From assembly GCA_964469555.1 (NCBI GenBank), contig CAYYAQ010000051.1, forward strand, positions 1 through 33,411: a DNA stretch of 33,411 bases, given 5' to 3'. Positions 8,293-15,696 of the stretch are shown here, one piece after another (the first letter of the stretch is position 1; each line of letters begins with the position of its first letter). The notes below the pieces were generated by a model. That model saw only the letters and a program-made list of their open reading frames with translations. It had not been told where the DNA came from and ran no database searches. The stretch is from CAYYAQ01 sp964469555 (GTDB taxonomy: Bacteria > Planctomycetota > UBA1135 > UBA2386). A program made the translations under genes and the position numbers.

Positions 8293-8976
8293 GTGATGAC
8301 ATCGAACTCTCTGCGCCAACCAGGCATGGTCGGGGGGGGCGCTCGAGCCTCCTCGCGTCTCGTCCTCTACAGGCTGGTCATGACCGTCTACCTGTTCGGG
8401 GTCTACAGCGGGGTGCGCGCGGCGGTGAACAGGATTTGGGCTCTCATCCTTCCCGCGCCCCGTCTGTCCGCCGTTTTGGATCACTGCACTCTGGACGTTC
8501 CGGGCCAGGGCCGCTGGCACCTCCGGATTCACCGACGGTCCTCCGGTCCCCAGGGGTTGAGTGGGATCGTCTCCGCTCGCCGAGTCCATTCCCCGTTGGC
8601 ACCCTGGCTCTATCGCTACCTGTGTCTGTGCGGCCACTTCGGTTGCGGGCACGTGGAGTTGGGGTTCTGCGAACGAGCGGGCCGGATCCGGGTCTATGCA
8701 GTGCGTAACACGGCCCTTTCCTGCGCCCAACGCCTGGGCTGGAACCGCGTCGCGCGCCAATTGACCCCGCGCCGCGAGACCGCCCTCTTCGACCTCGCGT
8801 GCTACATCGTGGACCAATGCCGTGCAGAGGGGTTGCACGTCAGCGTTCCGACACCCGAAGAATGCATGCGATTGAGCGTCAATCCTGTGCTCCTGCACCC
8901 CGCACGGGAGCGCCATCACAGGGAAGTTCTTCGCGCCCGTGCGGAGCGCCTGAGGTTGAGGGTGGGGGCGGGTTAG
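8293..8976 (+). CDS. Hypothetical protein with a Cys/His cluster
   Basis: A 227-residue frame starting at the ATG at 8293, with a G-rich stretch just upstream. I do not recognise the family. It has a weakly hydrophobic segment (about residues 22-40), then a region with Cys111, Cys113, His115, Cys118, His120 and Cys126 (CLCGHFGCGH), and a helical, Arg/Glu-rich C-terminus. The Cys/His cluster could bind metal but matches no zinc or Fe-S pattern I can name. The helical C-terminal third (ETALFDLACYIVDQC onward) reads like real protein. The opposite strand is also open across this stretch, so the call is moderate. Its neighbours are gene remnants on both sides, so it may be an isolated accessory gene. 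Confidence 0.5.
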   Translation: MMTSNSLRQPGMVGGGARASSRLVLYRLVMTVYLFGVYSGVRAAVNRIWALILPAPRLSAVLDHCTLDVPGQGRWHLRIHRRSSGPQGLSGIVSARRVHSPLAPWLYRYLCLCGHFGCGHVELGFCERAGRIRVYAVRNTALSCAQRLGWNRVARQLTPRRETALFDLACYIVDQCRAEGLHVSVPTPEECMRLSVNPVLLHPARERHHREVLRARAERLRLRVGAG

Positions 8977-9000
8977 GAGCACCTTCAGGAGGTGCTCCCG

Positions 9001-9216
9001 CTGCCCGGCATCGTTGGCCCGCTGCGGATCTGCCCCCGCTTCGAAGAAGGCCTCCACCAAACTGGGGGCTGGATTGAACCTCACGGCCAGCATGAGAGGC
9101 GTCCAACCGAGAGCGTAGACGTTCCAAACTGCAATTCCGGCGTCTCCCCCACCAAGAACCCCGACAGCGTGGTGGTTCTCCAAAAGGGCGACGAGGCTAT
9201 CCGGTCGAGGCGTTCT
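9001..9216 (-). pseudogene. Ankyrin-repeat fragment
   Basis: In one minus-strand frame, about 70 residues read as roughly two ankyrin units: RTPRPDSLVALLE, then LGWTPLMLAVRFNP, then SLVEAFFEAGADPQ followed by NDAG. These match the ankyrin consensus G-TPL-A and vv-lLeaGAdpn. The first unit lacks its GAD turn, and after 9001 the frame loses the repeat pattern as it runs beneath the plus-strand gene at 8293-8976. There is no credible start or signal peptide. It looks like the leftover of a longer ankyrin gene. Confidence 0.5.
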
Positions 9217-9330
9217 CGCGATATTTCCCGTTTCGGTGCGCGGTGCGGGCCTCTGTTCGTCTGGGTCGATGCTGCGCCCGGAGCATTCGTCCGATAGAAT
9301 GTCCACCGCTACCCGGTCAGGGTCGAATCA

Positions 9331-11007
9331 ATGATTCCCGCGTCGATACTTCCAGCAACTCTCACGTTGGCGGCATCCTTGTTGGTCGGAGGTGCGTCCG
9401 CCCAGTATCAAGACCTCAAGGGACGGAACTTCGCCGAGAACACGGTTGGCTTCCGGATCACCATTCCCCCCGACTGGGCATCGTTGCCCATTCACGTCGA
9501 CGAGAAGCGCGTACTCGGTTGGTTCCAGAGCGATCGGCGCTACTACGGAGATCCGAAGAAGGGCGATTCGCAAAAGGGTCGCCGGGCGACGATGAAGGTC
9601 TTCCGCGTCGCCAAGCCCGACAAGACCAGTCGTTTGTGCCGCGACTACAAGTACTACCTCGCGAAGTGGCAGAAACCCGGTACCTACAAGGCGACGACGG
9701 AAGCCGATGTGGCCTACGGGGAGACCGCGGTCGCGAAGTGGGACGTGCGAATCGCCGGGGAGGAGATCGACCGCCAGAGATACATGACGTGGGTGTTCTC
9801 GGGCGAGAAGCTGGACTACGCGGTGGAGTTTCGATTCCTCGAGGAAAAATACGAACACCTCCGCAGCGCGGCGTTGCGGTCACTGAAGAGCTTTCGATTC
9901 GTTCCGGCGACCGTGGTGCCCGAGGTCGAATCCGTCGACAAGCCGTTCGCGTTGCGGGACTGGCGGAAGCTGCCGCTGCTCGACCGTCATCGACGGCGCG
10001 CGGCCGTTGGGCGAGCGCACGAGAAGAAGATGTTGTCGCGGTTGCCCGCGGGTTGGACGGTGCAGAAGAGCAAGCACTTCCTCATACTGAGCCACACCAG
10101 CGCCAAGATGACCAAACGCGTGCACGACACGGTGACCGCGTATCGGGATTGGCTCGATGAGCGGTTCAGTTCGCTGTCCGACGATTATCCGATTCGGATG
10201 ACGGTGCGCATCTGCGGCAACGAATCGGAGTGGCGCTCCTATCGGAGTGGTGGGTGGCACGCGGACTACGATGTCGAGAATCGTGAGATCGTGACGAGCA
10301 ACAACCGCGGCGTCCTCAAGATGAAGGACCTGCTGTGGGGCGTGTTTCGTCGCTACATGCTGGACAAGGCGCCAGAGGTCTACTTCAACCTCCCGGTCTG
10401 GTTGAAGCAGGCGCTCGGGGGATTGATGGGGCGCGCGCGGCTGAAGGGCCGCAAGCTCGTGTTCCCGTCGAGCCCCGAGGAACTGATGATCTTCGATGAC
10501 CTTCGCCGCACCGGTCGCGCGAGGATATGGAAGGCTTCCGAGTTGTTGAAGCACGCAGACTTCGGCTACATCCCCGACAAGAACCGGATGGACGCTGACC
10601 TGATCATAAAGGCGCGGGTCTTGTTCCGGTTCATCGAGGGGCCGGGAGAGCGATGCAAGGCGATTCGGGGTCGAGACTTCATCACGAACTACGCCAAGGC
10701 GATCCAGCAGCTCGTTCGTGAGCTCGACGAGGAAGACGAGAACGTGTTCGTGTGGGACAGCGAGGAAACGATCACGGCGATCTACGACGCTCGGCGTACT
10801 GCGGCGCCGACCGCGGAAGAGAAGAAGGAGATTCCGAAGTCGATTCCCAGCTTCACGAACCGGTGGACCAGCTACCTCCGCAAGGTGCGCGCGCGGCGCA
10901 CGGAGTTCTCCAATAAGCTGTTCGCGCGGACGTGCGACTGGACGGACGGGGAATGGGCCCAGTTCGAGAAGGGCTTCGAGAAGTTCTACAAGAGCAAGTC
11001 GCGGTAG
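9331..11007 (+). CDS. Secreted DUF1570-like hypothetical protein
   Basis: A 558-residue protein starting at the ATG at 9331, with a clear Sec signal peptide (cleavage likely after ASA at about residue 24). The first ~190 residues look like a beta-rich domain with GFRITIPPDW, a phrase common in exported domains that sense or bind proteins. The second half begins with SKHFLILSHTS and has the layout of DUF1570-type gluzincin-like proteins, including the segment LPVWLKQALGGLM where active relatives have WL-EG-A-yf. The expected HExxH zinc motif is not visible, so if it derives from a peptidase it is probably inactive. The C-terminus is Lys/Arg-rich. It stands alone on the plus strand with no co-oriented close neighbour. 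The family link is moderate; export is strongly supported. Confidence 0.75.
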   Translation: MIPASILPATLTLAASLLVGGASAQYQDLKGRNFAENTVGFRITIPPDWASLPIHVDEKRVLGWFQSDRRYYGDPKKGDSQKGRRATMKVFRVAKPDKTSRLCRDYKYYLAKWQKPGTYKATTEADVAYGETAVAKWDVRIAGEEIDRQRYMTWVFSGEKLDYAVEFRFLEEKYEHLRSAALRSLKSFRFVPATVVPEVESVDKPFALRDWRKLPLLDRHRRRAAVGRAHEKKMLSRLPAGWTVQKSKHFLILSHTSAKMTKRVHDTVTAYRDWLDERFSSLSDDYPIRMTVRICGNESEWRSYRSGGWHADYDVENREIVTSNNRGVLKMKDLLWGVFRRYMLDKAPEVYFNLPVWLKQALGGLMGRARLKGRKLVFPSSPEELMIFDDLRRTGRARIWKASELLKHADFGYIPDKNRMDADLIIKARVLFRFIEGPGERCKAIRGRDFITNYAKAIQQLVRELDEEDENVFVWDSEETITAIYDARRTAAPTAEEKKEIPKSIPSFTNRWTSYLRKVRARRTEFSNKLFARTCDWTDGEWAQFEKGFEKFYKSKSR

Positions 11008-11052
11008 TTTGCCGTCCTGCGTAAGGCATCGTCGCGAGGCGTGCTCGCCAGG

Positions 11053-11358
11053 TCATCGCCCGGTCGCCTTCAGGATCTCGTCGATCTTCTTGCCCGAGAT
11101 TCCCGAGATCTGTCCCTTTCCCGGAATGCGTGACTTCAGGAACGGCGCGTAGAGCAAGTGCCCGTCCAGGATGAAGGCCATGCACCGGCCGATGTTGCGT
11201 TCTGTCAGGTCGCCGTGTTTCGCGCTGGCTTCCTTCGTCATCTCGTAGAGCAGGGGGAGGGGAAGAAGGTCATGCCGAAGGTGCAGTGACCGCTGCACCA
11301 CATCATTCCCATCCAGTGCCCATGGCATGGGCACGCAAGGTCGCGGGCCCAGAATCAA
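11053..11358 (-). CDS. Small protein resembling the SecD P1-head subdomain
   Basis: A frame of 101 residues whose second half, from TERNIGRCMAFILDG through APFLKSRIPGKGQISG, follows the SecD/SecDF P1-head pattern (T-N-Gr-mAfvLDg, then saP-i-s-I--g-gqIsG). Authentic SecD is far longer, with six transmembrane helices. Here there are none and no signal peptide, so it cannot act as a translocase subunit. It may be a gene fragment, or a small stand-alone domain protein starting at the internal Met near 11244. It is convergent with the DUF1570-like gene (46 bases between stops). Its start region abuts the 14-bp tandem repeat at 11371. Confidence 0.4.
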   Translation of the reverse strand: MILGPRPCVPMPWALDGNDVVQRSLHLRHDLLPLPLLYEMTKEASAKHGDLTERNIGRCMAFILDGHLLYAPFLKSRIPGKGQISGISGKKIDEILKATGR

Positions 11359-11370
11359 CTCGCTTGCTCA

Positions 11371-11426
11371 CGTGCGCGGGAGGGCGTGCGCGGGAGGGCG
11401 TGCGCGGGAGGGCGTGCGCGGGAGGG
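11371..11426. repeat. Perfect tandem repeat, 4 x 14 bp
   Basis: The unit CGTGCGCGGGAGGG is present four times with no mismatch (11371, 11385, 11399, 11413). It lies in the intergenic region between the SecD-like fragment and the DUF1800 gene. Perfect identity suggests recent slippage expansion, so copy number may vary between strains. Confidence 0.95.
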
Positions 11427-11601
11427 ACCGTACCAGAGTTGCACTGATCCCTAGTTTTGCCGGGACTCGGCAACCGCCATCCCGTCATCTGTCGGGAGCG
11501 TAGCCGTCAGCGGGTCATCGAGACGCGCAACCTCCCCGCCTGCGCTACCATTGGAACTGTCCGATCACGATACCGCCACTGAGGTCGAACCCCACGAAAC
11601 C

Positions 11602-13263
11602 ATGAAAGTCACTCCCGTCTCTTCCCGACTCGCGAGCATCACGTTGGCCCTGCTCATCGGTTCCAACGCTTTCGCCCAAGACGACACGCCGTCGCTACCC
11701 ACACGTGGTCTCGAACCCCTGGCGGCCACGGACTGGGACTACGCCAAGGCTCGCCACCTCGCCGCTCGTGCTGGCTTTGGGGCAACACCCGACGAGGTAG
11801 CCAAGCTGCACGCGATGGGCCTGCGGCGAGCTGTGGAGTTCCTTGTCAACATCGCCGCGCGACCGCAGCCCGACTTCCCGTTGAACGTGCAGCCGCCACC
11901 AGCAAAGTCCAAGAGCGGGCGCAAGAAGAAGCGGTTGAACATGAAGGCGATCGAGAAGCTCCCGCCTGAGGAGCGGAAGAAGCTGCTCGCCGAGCTGAAG
12001 AAGCAGCAGAAGGCGGGCCGTTCGACCGAGCGCGCGCAGTACGGCCAACTGCGGGAATGGTGGGTCCGACGGATGATCGAGTCGCCACGCCCGCTGGAAG
12101 AGAAGCTGACGCTGTTCTGGCACGGCCATTTCGCCACCGGCTACAAGACGGTGAAGAACACGCGGATGATGTACCTCCAGAACCAGCTCCTTCGGCAGCA
12201 CGCACTCGGCAACTTCGGCAAACTGCTGCACGGAATCGCCCGCGACGCCGCCATGCTCCGCTACCTGGACAATGACAAGAACGTCCGAAAGCACCCCAAC
12301 GAGAACCTCGCCCGGGAGATCATGGAGCTGTTCAGCATGGGCGAGGGCAACTACACCGAGCAGGACATCAAGGAGGGCGCCCGGGCCTTGACCGGGAACT
12401 CCTTCGACCGGCGGACCGGGAAGTTCGAGTTCCGCAGGCGCGTGCACGACGATGGCAAGAAGACGATCTTCGGCCGCACCGGCAAATTCGACGGCACCGG
12501 GTTCGTCGACCTGATCCTCGAACAGCCGGCAACCGCGAGTTTCATCGCGCGGAAGATCTTCGCATTCTTCGCACACCCCGACCCGAGTGAGCAAACCACG
12601 CGACGCCTGTCCACGGTGCTGAGGGACAACGGCTACGAGCTCGCGCCCTTGCTTCGGACCCTGTTCTCGTCCAAGGAATTCTACGGGACGGCGGCGATGG
12701 GCACGCAGATCAAGAGCCCGGTGCAGCTTCTCGTCGGCACGATCCGTGGGCTCGGCCTGCCGAACACCAATCTGCGCGGCGTGATCACCGCGGCCGCGGG
12801 CATGGATCAGGAGCTGATGCAACCGCCCAACGTCAAGGGTTGGGATGGCGGAGCTACCTGGATCAACGCGGGTGCGATGTTCGCGCGCCAGAACGCCACG
12901 GCCGCCTTGCTGGGTGGTGCGAGCAAGTCTCGCGGCAGGAAACCTCGCGGCAACAAGAAGCGCCGCAACAAGAAGCGGACGAACCGGGGCCGCAACAAGA
13001 AACCGACCGGAACCGATCTCGTCGCTCTGCTCGCCGGGCAGCAGCTGGAGACGCCGGCAGAGGTCGTGGACTACCTGACCACGGTATACCTGGTCGTGCC
13101 GTTGAGCGCAGAAAAGCGTCGGGCTCTGATCAATGCCCTCAATGGTGACGAGGACCCGATGCCGCCATCGTCGGAGTGGAATGCTCGCCGCCACCAGGTG
13201 AACACCCGGCTCCTCGCCGCTCTGATCCTGATGATGAGCCTTCCCGAATACCAACTGACCTAG
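11602..13263 (+). CDS. DUF1800 domain-containing exported protein
   Basis: 553 residues from the ATG at 11602, chosen because it gives a clean signal peptide (MKVTPVSSRLASITLALLIG, cleavage after AFA). An in-frame start at 11551 would add 17 unlikely residues. Family hallmarks are the N-terminal HLAARAGFGATPDEV, the FWHGHFATG motif, KHPNENLAREIMELFSMG, and PPNVKGWDGG near the end. DUF1800 proteins are exported, of unknown biochemical function, and usually encoded beside a DUF1501 protein, as here (20 bases to the next start). Two lineage-specific insertions are visible: a Lys-rich helix around residues 95-135, and a very basic KKRRNKKR-type stretch around residues 437-470. Confidence 0.92.
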   Translation: MKVTPVSSRLASITLALLIGSNAFAQDDTPSLPTRGLEPLAATDWDYAKARHLAARAGFGATPDEVAKLHAMGLRRAVEFLVNIAARPQPDFPLNVQPPPAKSKSGRKKKRLNMKAIEKLPPEERKKLLAELKKQQKAGRSTERAQYGQLREWWVRRMIESPRPLEEKLTLFWHGHFATGYKTVKNTRMMYLQNQLLRQHALGNFGKLLHGIARDAAMLRYLDNDKNVRKHPNENLAREIMELFSMGEGNYTEQDIKEGARALTGNSFDRRTGKFEFRRRVHDDGKKTIFGRTGKFDGTGFVDLILEQPATASFIARKIFAFFAHPDPSEQTTRRLSTVLRDNGYELAPLLRTLFSSKEFYGTAAMGTQIKSPVQLLVGTIRGLGLPNTNLRGVITAAAGMDQELMQPPNVKGWDGGATWINAGAMFARQNATAALLGGASKSRGRKPRGNKKRRNKKRTNRGRNKKPTGTDLVALLAGQQLETPAEVVDYLTTVYLVVPLSAEKRRALINALNGDEDPMPPSSEWNARRHQVNTRLLAALILMMSLPEYQLT

Positions 13264-13282
13264 TCCCCACTGGAGAGTCCCG

Positions 13283-14524
13283 ATGACCCGATTCGAAGAC
13301 GCAACACGTCGTGAATTCCTCACCCGCGGAGTCGGCGTCCTCGCCGCCGGCACCACCATCACCAACCTCATCGCCCAATCGACGCTCGTTCCGCACGACG
13401 CCGATGCGCCGATCCTCGTCGTTCTGCAGATGAGCGGCGGGCACGATGGCCTCAGCGCTGTGGTGCCGTTCCGGAACGACGACTACATCCGCAACCGCAA
13501 GAGCACCCTCATCAAGCCCGACGAAGTGCTGAAGGTGAACGACGACTTCGGGCTCCATCCAAAGCTGACGGGCTTCAAGAACCTGCTCGATGCCGGGTCG
13601 CTCGCGGTGATCCAAGGAGTCGGCTACCCCAAACCCGTGCGCAGCCACTTCAAGTCGATGGATGTCTGGCACATGGCCAACAACTCGCCCAAGGCAATCT
13701 CACGGGGTTGGATCGGTCGCTACTGCGACCACGCGTTCAAGGATGACATGGACCCCAAGCTCAACCTGGCGATCGGGGGCGGCAAGTCGCCGCGGGCGAT
13801 CCGCGGCAAGGCCCACCCCGGAATCGCGTTCGCCCAACCGAACTCGTTCCGGTACCGGGCCCAGGGTGGCGACGAGATGCTCACCGAGACCTACAAGTTG
13901 CTCAACCGGAAGACCGCTGCGGGCAAGATGGGAAGCAAGAGTCTTCAGCTCGTCGCCGCCACCACCGCCGCCGCCAACGCCAGCAGCGACGAGATCCTGC
14001 GCCTGGCCGCCCGCAACAGATCCGGAACGACCTATCCGCGCACCAAGCTCGCCTCCGCGCTACAGACCGTCGCGGCTCTGATCGCCGGCGGACTCAGCAC
14101 GCGGGTCTACTACGTCACCATGGGCGGCTTCGACACGCATCGCACGCAGAGACGACGCCACGACCGTCTGATGACCGAGTTCGACCAATCCGTGAGCGCG
14201 TTCCAAAAGGACCTCGCCAAGCAGGGTAACGCCGGGCGCGTGGTGACGATGGCGTTCAGCGAGTTCGGCCGACGCGTCAAGGAGAACGCCAGCCAAGGCA
14301 CCGACCACGGCAAGGCCGGACCGATGTTCCTGGTCGGCCCGGGCGTCAACGCGGGTATTCACGGCGCGCTGCCGAGCCTCGCCAAGGAGGATCTCGACAA
14401 GGGCGACCTGGTGTCGAACACGGACTTCCGCTCGGTGTACGCCACGGTGTTGGAGAAGTGGCTCCGCACCGAGAGCCAGCCGATCCTCGGTGCGCGGTTC
14501 CCGCTGCTGGACTGCCTCGGGTAG
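13283..14524 (+). CDS. DUF1501 domain-containing protein, Tat-exported
   Basis: 413 residues starting at the ATG at 13283, with GGAGAG a short distance upstream. The N-terminus has a twin-arginine motif (TRREFLTRG) followed by a hydrophobic segment, indicating Tat export. The sequence then shows the DUF1501 signature LVVLQMSGGHDGL, later YVTMGGFDTH and FSEFGRRVKEN..GTDHGKAGPMFLVG, which place it in the sulfatase/alkaline-phosphatase-like superfamily fold. Activity is not established. It is the partner of the DUF1800 protein just upstream and almost certainly co-transcribed with it. Length is typical of the family. The gene ends ten bases before the stop of a convergent gene that is cut by the assembly gap. 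Confidence 0.93.
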   Translation: MTRFEDATRREFLTRGVGVLAAGTTITNLIAQSTLVPHDADAPILVVLQMSGGHDGLSAVVPFRNDDYIRNRKSTLIKPDEVLKVNDDFGLHPKLTGFKNLLDAGSLAVIQGVGYPKPVRSHFKSMDVWHMANNSPKAISRGWIGRYCDHAFKDDMDPKLNLAIGGGKSPRAIRGKAHPGIAFAQPNSFRYRAQGGDEMLTETYKLLNRKTAAGKMGSKSLQLVAATTAAANASSDEILRLAARNRSGTTYPRTKLASALQTVAALIAGGLSTRVYYVTMGGFDTHRTQRRRHDRLMTEFDQSVSAFQKDLAKQGNAGRVVTMAFSEFGRRVKENASQGTDHGKAGPMFLVGPGVNAGIHGALPSLAKEDLDKGDLVSNTDFRSVYATVLEKWLRTESQPILGARFPLLDCLG

Positions 14525-14534
14525 CGATCCACGA

Positions 14535-14597
14535 TCACTTGTGCTTGGCGGCGGCCTTGTCCCAGGCGGCGGGGCCGCCGGGCATGTCGATGCGCGG
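14535..14597 (-). CDS. C-terminal 20 residues of an unidentified protein, cut by gap
   Basis: Reading leftwards from the assembly gap, one minus-strand frame gives PRIDMPGGPAAWDKAAAKHK and a TGA stop at 14535-14537, just past the end of the DUF1501 gene. Codon choice looks like that of real genes (G or C in nearly all third positions). Too little remains to name the protein. Confidence 0.45.
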   Translation of the reverse strand, partial: PRIDMPGGPAAWDKAAAKHK

Positions 14598-14697
14598 NNN
14601 NNNNNNNNNNNNNNNNNNNNNNNNNNNNNNNNNNNNNNNNNNNNNNNNNNNNNNNNNNNNNNNNNNNNNNNNNNNNNNNNNNNNNNNNNNNNNNNNN
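14598..14697. other. Assembly gap (100 N)
   Basis: Exactly 100 N, the usual placeholder for a scaffold gap of unknown size. The same ten bases, CGATGCGCGG, occur immediately before (14588-14597) and after (14698-14707). Both flanking genes are truncated, and the right one lacks several hundred residues, so the true missing length must exceed 100 bases. Confidence 0.97.
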
Positions 14698-15001
14698 CGA
14701 TGCGCGGGCCTTCCTCGATCCGATCTACTCCTCGGTCGTCTTTCTCGCCATGGAGTCGGCGGAGCAGGCGGCGCATTCGATCGATGAGGCGCTCGCCGCG
14801 GGCGACGTGTCTGCAGCCAGGCTGGGGACCTTCGAATCCCGGCTGAACGCAGGCGTGGGGGTGATCAGCCAGCTCATTCACGCGTTCTACGACCCGGACC
14901 TCCGCTTCGGCGACTTACTGCACCGCCACCCCGATCAGCGTCGCGCACTGATCGGCACCACCGTTGGTGAATCGAAGCGCAGTGTTGGTGCCGAATGGTA
15001 G
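14698..15001 (+). CDS. FAD-dependent (halogenase-like) oxidoreductase, C-terminus only
   Basis: About 100 residues, open from the assembly gap to a TAG at 14999-15001. The segment ARAFLDPIYSSVVFLAMESAEQAAHSIDEAL is typical of the C-terminal part of flavin-dependent tryptophan-halogenase and geranylgeranyl-reductase-like proteins (consensus GDA--FLDP-ySSGVflAl-sge-aA). The following LIHAFYDPDLRFGDLL and RRALIGTTVG also fit. The glycine normally found after YSS is Val here. The N-terminal Rossmann fold with the FAD-binding GxGxxG is missing because of the gap. A functional link to the downstream catabolic operon is uncertain, since the genes are separated by about 180 bases. Confidence 0.65.
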
Positions 15002-15182
15002 CGAAGAGGGGAGGCCGTGAATCGTGACTCTCGTCCCCGAAGGATACGACATCCTCGCTTCGCAAGCAGATCGCAGCGGCAACACTCTCGCTTCCGGAAA
15101 GGGTACACGCGGCGCTGTTATTGCCCCACTGCGCAACCGACTCGGTTTGCCGTCGGTTGGTGGCAGGGATAACGTTCGTCGC

Positions 15183-15674
15183 GTGCCCTCCCTTTCCGCT
15201 GAGAAGCGCTTCGCGATCCTGTGCGAGATCGTCCGCGCACAGCACTTCGCGTGGCGCGAAGCCGTCGCCGAGTTGTGTCCTGACGTGCCCGCAGACGAAG
15301 TCGCCACACGCATGTGGCAGTTGACTGGTGTCGCCACCGGGCGTGCCTACGCCAAGCACGCGGACCCGGAAGCTCCTCTCGCCGCGCAGGCGGCGCAGAG
15401 TGTGGTATTCAGCAGCCAGTGCATGGGTGAAGACGCGGTGGCGGAGGTTCACGACGCGGAGGCCTTCGTGCGTCACGACGACTGTCCCTGGTACGACTGG
15501 CACGATCGCAAGGGCCTGCTGGCCGAGGATCGGCCCGGGTGTGATGCGTGGTTCGCGAGCACACTGGAGACCCTCGGCGCGAGCATGGGACAGAGGATCC
15601 ACTTCGAGACTCTCGAGGCGTTGCCCGAGGGCGGCCGTTGTTGTCGCCGTCGCATCTGGGTTGACGAGGAGTGA
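15183..15674 (+). CDS. L-2-amino-thiazoline-4-carboxylate hydrolase-like protein
   Basis: 163 residues from a GTG at 15183. An in-frame GTG at 15024 has a better ribosome site (GGGGAGG at 15008-15014), but the extra 53 residues are low in hydrophobics and read like non-coding sequence. The protein is mostly helical and ends in a compact module: DCPWYDWHDRKG, then CDAWFASTLETLG, then HFETLEALPEGGRCCRRRIW. Spacing and the C-terminal Cys/Arg-rich strand resemble the ATC-hydrolase (PF14196-type) family, members of which are often of unknown role. It sits 22 bases before iorA and is probably the first gene of the long operon. How it serves indoleacetate metabolism, if it does, is not known. Family assignment is tentative. 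Confidence 0.55.
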   Translation: MPSLSAEKRFAILCEIVRAQHFAWREAVAELCPDVPADEVATRMWQLTGVATGRAYAKHADPEAPLAAQAAQSVVFSSQCMGEDAVAEVHDAEAFVRHDDCPWYDWHDRKGLLAEDRPGCDAWFASTLETLGASMGQRIHFETLEALPEGGRCCRRRIWVDEE

Positions 15675-15696
15675 GTCCGGTCTGGAGAGCAGAGGC

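Noticed and set aside
11034..11048. Hairpin GCGAG-gcgtg-CTCGC after the DUF1570-like gene as a terminator
   Set aside because: The stem is only five base pairs and no run of T follows, so it cannot be called.
11695..13371. Minus-strand open frame opposite the DUF1800 gene
   Set aside because: An Arg/Leu/Val-rich shadow frame typical of high-G+C DNA; the plus strand carries all family motifs and a signal peptide.
14588..14707. Ten-base duplication around the N run as a target-site duplication
   Set aside because: It flanks an assembly gap, so shared contig ends are a simpler explanation than transposition.
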